From contig NZ_JAFMSU010000001.1 in assembly GCF_017916365.1 (NCBI RefSeq), forward strand, positions 558,001-622,000: 64,000 nucleotides of DNA, written 5' to 3'. The DNA is from Rufibacter roseolus (GTDB taxonomy: Bacteria; Bacteroidota; Bacteroidia; Cytophagales; Hymenobacteraceae). The notes beneath the pieces were generated by a model. It saw nothing but the letters and a program-made list of their open reading frames with translations, was not told the origin of the DNA and made no database searches. A program made the translations under genes and the position numbers. Shown piece after piece: positions 57,661 to 64,000 of this stretch (position 1 is the first letter of the stretch; each line of letters opens with the position of its first letter).

Positions 57661-58548
57661 TTAAAACCCGAAGTTCTGTTTAGACCCTATCTGACCGTTC
57701 TGGGCAGCTTTAGACACCTGGATGTTCAGCATGGAGAAAGACATCTTCAGGGCGCTGGCCAACGTGGCTTTGGTGTAGATGTTGGTAAGGTCAATGCCCA
57801 GGTGCACAATGGTCTGGGCAATCTCGGCGCGGATACCACTGATGATGCACTCGGCACCCATCAGTCTGGCGGCGCTCACGGTTTTGATCAAGTGCTGGGC
57901 CACCAGGGAATCAACGGTAGGTACGCCGGAGATATCCAGGATGGCAATACGGCTGCCGGTGGCCACAATCTCTTCCAGCAGGGCCTCCATCACCACCTGG
58001 GTGCGGGCGCTGTCCAGGGTGCCGATGATGGGCAACGCCAGAATGCCTTCCCATACCCTGATCACAGGGGTGGAGATCTCGCTCATTTCGCTGGTCTGGC
58101 GCAGGATTACCTCTTCGCGGCCTTTGATGTAGGTTTCTGTGGTTACCAGGCTCAGGCTGTCCATGATTTTATTCATGGAGATGATCTCGCGGTACAAAAC
58201 GGTTGTGTCTTCTTTGTAACGCTCTTCCAGCATTTGGCTCAGTACTTCTTTGAGGCTGAGGATATAGGCACTGGTCTCGCGCGGAGAAAAGCCCTGACGC
58301 GCCCGGGAGATGGAAATCTCGCTCAGGATATCGTGGATGGGCTCATAGCCTGCTGAATCAGGGTTTTCTGCCTGGGATGAGGCAAAGGCTTTCAGCAGGG
58401 AGTTCAGGAATTCTTCTGATTGCTGCTGCAACTCAGCTACGCTCATAAGGTCATCGCGGAGGGCGGCATCTTTGGTCTGGTTGGACATCCAGGTATCCAG
58501 GATCTGCTTTTTCTTGCCTTTGAGTGCTGCGGCGCTTTCTTTGTTCAT
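57661..58548 (-). CDS. rsbR: RsbR-like stressosome protein (RsbRD N-terminal and STAS C-terminal domains)
   Basis: A 295-residue protein. I start at MNKESAAALKG (58548) rather than 58581, as the 11 extra residues are not conserved. The N-terminal 130 residues form an RsbRD-like helical sensor (LLKAFASSQAENPDSAGYEP; QGFSPRETSAYILSLKEVLS), then a coiled linker, then STAS (about 160-270): GILALPIIGTLDSARTQVVM, ILDISGVPTVDSLVAQHLI and GIRAEIAQTIVHLGIDL. Ser214 stands where Bacillus RsbRA has Thr171, and Thr246 keeps the second site. First gene of the five-gene stressosome operon. Confidence 0.92.
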   Translation of the reverse strand: MNKESAAALKGKKKQILDTWMSNQTKDAALRDDLMSVAELQQQSEEFLNSLLKAFASSQAENPDSAGYEPIHDILSEISISRARQGFSPRETSAYILSLKEVLSQMLEERYKEDTTVLYREIISMNKIMDSLSLVTTETYIKGREEVILRQTSEMSEISTPVIRVWEGILALPIIGTLDSARTQVVMEALLEEIVATGSRIAILDISGVPTVDSLVAQHLIKTVSAARLMGAECIISGIRAEIAQTIVHLGIDLTNIYTKATLASALKMSFSMLNIQVSKAAQNGQIGSKQNFGF

Positions 58549-58873
58549 AAAGGGTTGGGTTGTCAGGGAGTAAGAAGACAAATTTGCGTTTTTGTGCCTC
58601 TTTCCTGAAAACAGCCCCTTAATATGGGGGAGGCATTTGAGTTGAAAGTAATAATTTGGGGTAAAAGTAATAAATAAAGCGGCTAAACGGGTACGCCAGG
58701 AATTTGTTTTTAAAGAAGTCCGGTTTTAATGAGGATGCATAAAAAAAATCCCCGCCGGGAAGACGGCGGGGAAAAGGCAGAATGTTAAAAAGGGAGTAAG
58801 TGGTGAGAGTACCGGTTTTCTGTTTCAGGGCTGGTTTTAGAAAATCGGCTTCTGAACAGGAATGGAGAGTCGG
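58549..58873. other. intergenic region upstream of rsbR
   Basis: Contains two host palindromes (about 58595-58625 and 58820-58860) and the terminator of the efflux operon. No gene is seen. The rsbR promoter must lie here but no clean TAnnTTTG was found on the minus strand. Confidence 0.5.
58742..58775 (-). terminator. efflux-operon terminator
   Basis: TCCCCGCCG pairs with CGGCGGGGA (58749-58772), and on the minus strand the stem is followed by eight T residues. Confidence 0.9.
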
Positions 58874-61285
58874 CTACTCGGTTTTAAGCGCCCGTACCGG
58901 GTTAGAGAACGCCGCCCGCAACGCCTGCACGCTCACGGTGGTGAGGGCAATGAGGAGCGTCAGGGCGCCGGCCGCTAGAAACACCCAGTACCCTATGTTG
59001 ATGCGGTACGAGAAATCCTGCAGCCATTTGTCCATGAAGTAATAGGAGATAGGTCCGGCAATGACAAAGGCGATCAAGACCAGTTTCACGAAATCGGCGG
59101 AGAAAAGGCCTACGATGCTCGCTGAGGAAGCACCCAGCACTTTGCGAACACCCACTTCCTTCGTCCGCTGCGCCACCATAAAGGACACCAACCCATACAA
59201 GCCCAGGCAACCGATGACGATGGCGATAAAGGAGAAGACCTTGAACAGGTGCGCCTGGCGCTGCTCCTCCTCGTAGAACCGGGCAATGGAATCGTCAAAG
59301 AACTCATAGTGGAAAACATCATCTGGGTAGGCGGTCAGCCATACGTTCTGCAGGTGGGCCAGGGCGGCTTTGGCGTTTTTCTGCTCTATTTTGGCGTTGA
59401 GATAGAAGTACACCTGGGTCATGGTGGACATGACTACCGGCGGAATCTCATTGCGCAGCGATGACAAGTGGTAGTCTTTGACCACGCCCACAATCTTGCC
59501 TTCGTTTTGGCCGCCGTTCACAAGCAGTTTTTTGCCTATTGCCTCCTGCGGATCTTTAACGCCCACTTTCTGAAGGAACGTCTCATTCACCACAAACTCC
59601 TGCATGGTATCGCTTTTCTCGTACATGCGGCCGGCCAGCAACGGAATACTGAACGTTTTCAGGTAATTCTCATCGGCGAGCTTCAAGTTCACGCTGAAGT
59701 TGCGGTCCACAGAAAAGTCATCGTACTGGAAAGAGGAGTTCATGTCAATGTTGGCCGAAGGCGGCGCGATGGCAAATGAGGTGGCCTTCACCGCAGAATG
59801 GGACTCCAGCTGTGGGCGCAGGGCCATCAGGTCTCCCGCCTTACCAGCCGGCACCGGAATGTTCACAATAGCCTCCTTGTCAAAACCCAGCGAGGCGCTC
59901 CGGAAATACTCCATCTGGTTGTGCACAATGATGGTGCAGATGATGAGGACCTGGCAAATGGTGAACTGTACCACCACCAGCGTGCGGCGCAGCGATAAAC
60001 CTGCCACCCGGGCCGTAGCCACCTTGCTTTTGAGCGCCGAGATAGGCTGAAAGCCGGAGATTACCAGGGCTGGGTAGAAACCCGCGAAGAAAGTAACCGC
60101 CACCAGTACCGCCAGCAAAAAGAGCAGCATCTGCGGGTCATGCAAAATGGAGAAAGAGATCTGCAACTCCAGCAACTGGTTCAGGAAAGGCAGCAGCAAC
60201 TCGGCAAACACTACTGACAGCAGCAGGGCTACCAAGGTGATGAGCCCGGTCTCGCAGAGGAACTGGGTCATAAGCTGCGGCTTGCTGGCCCCCAATACTT
60301 TGCGCATGCCCACCTCTTTGGACCGGCGCAGGGCCTGGGCGGTAGCCAGGTTCACGAAATTGATGGACGCCACCAGCACCAGGAACATGCCAATCAGACC
60401 CAGGGCCCAGAGCGTGGTCTTGCTGATGGTGCGGCTGCTGAGCGTGCCATATTCATCATCAAAGTGCATCTGCAGTAAGGGCTGGAAGATGTATCGTTCC
60501 TTCTCGCCGGGCGAGATGCGCCGGTACTTAGACGTGATTTGGTTGAGCCGGTCCTCGGCCTGCTTTAAAGAAGAACCCGGAGACATGGCAAAGTACACCT
60601 GCTGGTTGCTGTTGGTGCTGTTCCAGGAATCGTTCATGAACGTGTTGATCTTCTTGGAAGACTCATAGTCTATGAGCATGAGGTAAGGCAGGTCTGTGTT
60701 CTCAGGGGCATCTGGGATCACGCCGGTTACTTTCAGGTTCACCACGTTGTCCATGCGCAGGACCTTGCCCACGGGGTTCTCACCGGGGAAATACCGGTCG
60801 GCAATGCTTTGGGTGAGCAGCACAGTGTTTACGTCTTTCAGGGCCTGTCTGGCGTTGACGCTGCCGGTAGGAAAATCGAACAGGTCAAAAAAGGCAGGCT
60901 CCACAAACAGCACGTTTTTCTCTTCCCTGAACTTCTTGGCCGGTACTTTGTCATTGTTAGACAGCACCGTAAAGGTGCCGCCCTCGGTGTTGTACAGGTG
61001 CGTGGCCGGGGAAAGCTCGGGCAGAGAAGCCTTGATGGTGGCCAGCATTGGGAAAGGAGTACCGGCGTTGGTCTCTGGACCATTGGCGGTGAGTTTGTCT
61101 ACGTTGATGCGGTAGATGCGGTCTGCCTTGCTGTGGAAGGTGTCATAGCTGAGCTCGTGCCGGATGACCAGGTATAGCAGCAGGCTGCAGGTGATGCCCA
61201 GGGCCAGGCCTATCACATTGAGCATAGTATACCCCAGGTTGCGGCGCAGGGTACGCACCGCAACTAAAAAATAGTTTTTGAACAT
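58874..61285 (-). CDS. ABC transporter permease, MacB/FtsX type (two MacB_PCD/FtsX units)
   Basis: An 803-residue permease. Residues 1-40 carry the first membrane segment (LGYTMLNVIGLALGITCSLL), then a large periplasmic domain, then three segments around 285-400 (FLVLVASINFVNLATAQALR; FLCETGLITLVALLLSVVFA), a second periplasmic domain (about 430-660) and the last three segments (VFSFIAIVIGCLGLYGLVSF ... VLIAFVIAGPISYYFMDKWL). KEVGMRKVLGAS and KEVGVRKVLGAS are the duplicated coupling helices. It is the distal gene of an HlyD-ATPase-permease operon. Substrates are unknown; MacB-type machines export or move peptides and lipoproteins. Confidence 0.92.
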   Translation of the reverse strand: MFKNYFLVAVRTLRRNLGYTMLNVIGLALGITCSLLLYLVIRHELSYDTFHSKADRIYRINVDKLTANGPETNAGTPFPMLATIKASLPELSPATHLYNTEGGTFTVLSNNDKVPAKKFREEKNVLFVEPAFFDLFDFPTGSVNARQALKDVNTVLLTQSIADRYFPGENPVGKVLRMDNVVNLKVTGVIPDAPENTDLPYLMLIDYESSKKINTFMNDSWNSTNSNQQVYFAMSPGSSLKQAEDRLNQITSKYRRISPGEKERYIFQPLLQMHFDDEYGTLSSRTISKTTLWALGLIGMFLVLVASINFVNLATAQALRRSKEVGMRKVLGASKPQLMTQFLCETGLITLVALLLSVVFAELLLPFLNQLLELQISFSILHDPQMLLFLLAVLVAVTFFAGFYPALVISGFQPISALKSKVATARVAGLSLRRTLVVVQFTICQVLIICTIIVHNQMEYFRSASLGFDKEAIVNIPVPAGKAGDLMALRPQLESHSAVKATSFAIAPPSANIDMNSSFQYDDFSVDRNFSVNLKLADENYLKTFSIPLLAGRMYEKSDTMQEFVVNETFLQKVGVKDPQEAIGKKLLVNGGQNEGKIVGVVKDYHLSSLRNEIPPVVMSTMTQVYFYLNAKIEQKNAKAALAHLQNVWLTAYPDDVFHYEFFDDSIARFYEEEQRQAHLFKVFSFIAIVIGCLGLYGLVSFMVAQRTKEVGVRKVLGASSASIVGLFSADFVKLVLIAFVIAGPISYYFMDKWLQDFSYRINIGYWVFLAAGALTLLIALTTVSVQALRAAFSNPVRALKTE

Positions 61286-61296
61286 GGCTACCGGGC

Positions 61297-61986
61297 TTAC
61301 AGGATGGCGAGCTCTTTCACATTCTCAGAGATGATCTGTCCGTCAAACAGGTTCACAATGCGGTGGGCGTAATCGGCATCGGTGGGGGAGTGGGTTACCA
61401 TCACAATGGTGGTGCCTTGCTCGTTGAGGCTGCTCAGGAGCTGCATCACTTCCTGGCCATGGGCCGAGTCCAGGTTACCGGTGGGCTCATCCGCCAGGAG
61501 TAATTTAGGTTTGGACACCACGGCGCGGGCGATGGCCACCCGTTGCTGCTGACCGCCCGAGAGCTGCTGCGGGAAGTGGTTGCGGCGATGCGCGATCTGC
61601 ATCTGCTCCAGCACCTGCTCCACCCGCTGTTTGCGCTCGGCGTTGCCCACCTTCAGGTAAATCAAAGGCAGTTCCACGTTCTCATACACCGTCAGTTCAT
61701 CAATGAGGTTGAAACTCTGGAACACGAAACCCAGGTGCTCTTTGCGCAGGTTGGCGCGCTGGCGCTCACTGAACTTAGAGATCTCCTTATCCAGAAAATA
61801 GAACTCGCCGCTGGTGGGGTTGTCCAGTAACCCGATGATGTTGAGCAGCGTGGATTTCCCACAGCCTGATGGTCCCATGATAGCCACGAACTCGCCCTGA
61901 CGCACTTGCAGGTTCACATTCACCAACGCGGTGGTCTCCACCTCATCGGTGGTATATTTCTTCTGAAGGTTGACGGTCTTTAACAT
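61297..61986 (-). CDS. ABC transporter ATP-binding protein, MacB/LolD type
   Basis: A 229-residue ATPase with Walker A IMGPSGCGKSTLLNII, Q loop FVFQSFNLIDELTVYENVEL, signature LSGGQQQRVAIARAVV and Walker B LLADEPTGNLDS, followed by VTHSPTDADYAHRI. These are the hallmarks of the MacB/LolD/FtsE class. The start at 61986 follows from MLKTVNLQKKY. It lies 11 bases upstream of the permease gene. A 340-base gap with a palindromic element separates it from the HlyD-like gene. Confidence 0.95.
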   Translation of the reverse strand: MLKTVNLQKKYTTDEVETTALVNVNLQVRQGEFVAIMGPSGCGKSTLLNIIGLLDNPTSGEFYFLDKEISKFSERQRANLRKEHLGFVFQSFNLIDELTVYENVELPLIYLKVGNAERKQRVEQVLEQMQIAHRRNHFPQQLSGGQQQRVAIARAVVSKPKLLLADEPTGNLDSAHGQEVMQLLSSLNEQGTTIVMVTHSPTDADYAHRIVNLFDGQIISENVKELAIL

Positions 61987-62325
61987 ATGGTTGGTTGTTA
62001 ATTGTCTATTGTTGACTGTTTAGCTACGCTTGCAGATCAGTCCCCCTTCGAAGGGGGTAGGGGGATGATAACTCCTGCTGATCAATCATTCCCAAGGTTC
62101 ATTATTCAATCTTTTATTCAACTGCTTCTCGGTTCTTCAACTGCCTGTTCCCATGGCCTGTCCCCTGACAGGCCATTTTCGATTTTCTGTTTCGGTCTGT
62201 CAGGGTACAGACCCAGGCGGGTTCTTTTGGGTTCTTTTCGCGTCTTTGTCATCCCCCTACCCCCTTCGAAGAGGGACGGAATGCGTGTGTTCTTCAACTC
62301 AGAACTCAAGACTCAGAACTCAGGA
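61987..62325. repeat. inverted-repeat element inside the efflux operon
   Basis: Two 28-base ends (62041-62068 and 62249-62276) are reverse complements with a single mismatch and each contains a CCCCCTTCGAAGGGGG-type hairpin. Between them lies a second hairpin, TGGCCTGTC/GACAGGCCA (62154-62175). Its right flank has an ACTCAGAACT/ACTCAGAACT direct repeat. No reading frame. It interrupts an otherwise compact operon. Confidence 0.8.
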
Positions 62326-63576
62326 CTATTTAAGCTCCAACTTATCCTTATCATTGAAGGCGTCATAGGAGGAGACAATCACCTGCTCGCCAGGTTTCAG
62401 ACCTTCCAGGACCTCGTAGTACTCTGGGTTCTGGCGGCCCAGCCGGATGCTGCGTTTAGAGGCTACTTTCCCGGATTCATCCAGCACATAGGCCCAGGCG
62501 CCACCAGTGCTCTGGTAGAAGCCGCCTCTTGGGAGCAATACCGCCGGAGCCGGATCAGAGAGCTGCAACCTGATCTGCAGGGTCTGTCCGCGCCGGATGC
62601 CTTCCGGTACCTTGCCAATGAACTTCATGTCAATGGGGAAGCGGCCGTTGGTCACCTCAGAGTATACCAGGGCAATCTCCAGCGGGTAAGTCTGGCCGTT
62701 GTAGGTGAAGGAGCCCTGCTGGCCGGCGAACACGCGGCTCACGTAGTGCTGGTCCAACTCAGCCTTCACTTTGAAGCCGCTCAAATCATCTATCTGGCCA
62801 ATCACCTGGCCCGACTGCACCGGCGTTCCCAATTCCACCTGAATAGAGGAAAGCTGCCCGGATATAGGGGCTTTGATGTAGAGGTTCTTGAGGTTGTCTT
62901 CCATCATGTGCAGGTTGCGGCTGGTGCGGGCAATGGTGGTTTCCAGTTGGGCAATCTGCTGGCGGGCGTTGTTCTCCTCAAACTTCTGCGATTCCTGCTC
63001 AATGGCGCGTTCGGCTTTGAGGCGCTCATACTCTCGCTTGAAATTGAAGAACTCCTGCTGAGAAACTGCTTTGGCCTCGTAGAGGGCAATGTTGCGCTCA
63101 TACATATCCTTGGCGGCGTCTACCTGCGCGTCTAAGGTGGCCAGGCGGCGGCGGAGGTTGAATTTGTTCTGCTGCAGGCTCAGTTTAGAGTTCTGCAGAT
63201 TGTTGATGAGGTCATTCATGAGGGTTTCCTGGTTCATGAAGTCCAGCACCAGGCGGTTATTGGTGAGTTTCAGGATGGGGTCGCCTTGTTTCACCGGCTT
63301 GCCGCCCTCCAGGTACTTCTCATCCACGGTGCCGCCTTCCACCGCCGGGATCAGAATAGTTTTGATGGGGTGCACGGTGCCGTCTACCGGAATGAACTCC
63401 TGGAAAGAACCCTGGCTCACGGTGGCCATGGTGATTTTCTGGCTTTCCACGTTCAGCTTAGAGCTATTGTCGGCGAAGGCGATGAAGTAGGTGACCAGGG
63501 CTACGAGCAGGATGCTACCTATGTAGGCTGCTATTTTCTTGGGCGTCCAACGCTTCTTTTCTATGATACGGTCCAT
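62326..63576 (-). CDS. HlyD-family periplasmic adaptor of an efflux system
   Basis: A 416-residue membrane-fusion protein. One membrane anchor near the N-terminus (IAAYIGSILLVALVTYFIAF) is followed by a beta-barrel/lipoyl region (TVSQGSFQEFIPVDGTVHPI; IPAVEGGTVDEKYLEGGKPV), a long coiled coil (about 130-230) and a second lipoyl and barrel half (IKAPISGQLSSIQVELGTPV; ALVYSEVTNGRFPIDMKF; EVLEGLKPGEQVIVSSYDAF). With the MacB-type ATPase and permease it forms a tripartite export system; the outer-membrane channel may be the truncated divergent gene at the window's end. Starts at ATG 63576. Confidence 0.92.
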   Translation of the reverse strand: MDRIIEKKRWTPKKIAAYIGSILLVALVTYFIAFADNSSKLNVESQKITMATVSQGSFQEFIPVDGTVHPIKTILIPAVEGGTVDEKYLEGGKPVKQGDPILKLTNNRLVLDFMNQETLMNDLINNLQNSKLSLQQNKFNLRRRLATLDAQVDAAKDMYERNIALYEAKAVSQQEFFNFKREYERLKAERAIEQESQKFEENNARQQIAQLETTIARTSRNLHMMEDNLKNLYIKAPISGQLSSIQVELGTPVQSGQVIGQIDDLSGFKVKAELDQHYVSRVFAGQQGSFTYNGQTYPLEIALVYSEVTNGRFPIDMKFIGKVPEGIRRGQTLQIRLQLSDPAPAVLLPRGGFYQSTGGAWAYVLDESGKVASKRSIRLGRQNPEYYEVLEGLKPGEQVIVSSYDAFNDKDKLELK

Positions 63577-63899
63577 GGTGTTAAAGCAATTTTGTTATTC
63601 TCTCCCAATTGCTGTGCCGGGTTTATAAAACGCTGTAAATCAATAAATTGTGAATTTATGTGTAGCGAAGAGTGTCCGCTGGCGTACACTTTTTGTTCAT
63701 GCCCGAACATTCCCCGGGCAAAGCGTGCAGCCACCTGGGGTTTCCTGCGTCTTTTCTGGGAAACAGGCCAAAAGCAGCTTCGCTTCCCGGATAAGGGAGT
63801 GATACTAGCCGGGTCTTTCCTCAACTTGAGCGCGATTTCCTGCAAAAATCCGGCAGCGGGCAATTTCCCATCTCGTCTCACCTAAACCCTAAATATACC
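63577..63899. other. intergenic region between divergent genes
   Basis: About 320 bases between the HlyD-like gene and the last gene. A degenerate host palindrome lies near 63750. Minus- and plus-strand frames here have no supported features. The promoter of the last gene is not clear. Confidence 0.5.
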
Positions 63900-64000
63900 A
63901 TGAAGAAACTGTTCACCGCTTTACTGTTTTCTTTCTTCTTCTCGGCTGGTTGGGCGCAGTGCGTGTCCACGGAGCAGGACAAGGCCGGGGTAACCGCTGC
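63900..64000 (+). CDS. exported protein, N-terminus only
   Basis: ATG at 63900 begins MKKLFTALLFSFFFSAGWAQ, a Sec signal peptide, then CVSTEQDKAGVTA; the gene leaves the window after 33 codons. Cleavage before Cys or after Gln is possible. It is divergent from the HlyD-like gene. Function cannot be given. Confidence 0.65.
   Translation, partial: MKKLFTALLFSFFFSAGWAQCVSTEQDKAGVTA

Noticed and set aside
62002-63135. 377-codon plus-strand frame
   Set aside because: It is the shadow of the HlyD-like gene plus the inverted-repeat element; the minus-strand product has intact family motifs.

Overview
The window looks like a chromosome segment of a member of the Bacteroidota, most likely order Cytophagales, family Hymenobacteraceae (Rufibacter/Pontibacter-like). 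This rests on Bacteroidota-type promoters (TAnnTTTG -7 boxes, some with an upstream TTG/TTTG), on protein families largely confined to or common in that phylum (DUF4270, DUF4293, DUF4476, paired DUF1501/DUF1800, a PorE-like OmpA lipoprotein) and on the gene order panD, panC, starch-synthase-like protein, DUF4270, glmS. Species cannot be named from sequence alone. There are no rRNA genes, CRISPR arrays or transposase genes; one tRNA-Phe is present.

Layout. 1-9 kb: 5' part of a RidA gene, a small unknown gene, a DUF1501/DUF1800 pair, glmS, a DUF4270 lipoprotein and a short starch-synthase-like protein. 9-17.4 kb: panC, panD, a flippase-like membrane protein, rfaE2-type adenylyltransferase, zinc metallopeptidase, acyl-CoA dehydrogenase, AraC regulator, GGGP-synthase family enzyme and two small membrane-associated genes. 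17.5-24.6 kb: DnaJ-TM-TPR protein, metallophosphoesterase lipoprotein, an outer-membrane protein, a NucA-type nuclease lipoprotein with a NuiA-type inhibitor gene, and a DACNV sensor-domain protein.

24.6-35.9 kb: an AT-rich, tightly packed seven-gene operon that I read as an Ssp-type DNA phosphorothioation defence cassette: sspB (DUF4007), sspC (large ATPase), sspD (PAPS-reductase-like), three genes best explained as an sspFGH-type effector (unknown 550 aa protein, AAA ATPase, PIN-domain nuclease) and sspE (DUF262-DUF1524). sspA (cysteine desulfurase) is not in the window. Base composition and the lack of host intergenic repeats inside it point to horizontal acquisition.

36-50.7 kb: cupin, tRNA-Phe, two-subunit membrane Fe-S oxidoreductase, a conserved Bacteroidota protein, PorE-like OmpA lipoprotein, purM, DUF4476, DUF4293, a charged exported protein, truA, ABC exporter, a membrane-anchored GyrI-like domain and a PhoD-like phosphatase. 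50.8-58.5 kb: an outer-membrane gene broken by an in-frame amber codon, several small genes, an XRE-like regulator, then a response regulator convergent with a stressosome-type operon (rsbR-rsbS-rsbT, RsbX-like phosphatase, sensor kinase). 58.8-64 kb: an HlyD/ABC-ATPase/FtsX-permease efflux operon and the start of a divergent exported protein.

The host part is dense in intergenic palindromes of several families whose arms vary between copies but remain complementary, which is the most striking non-coding feature of the window.
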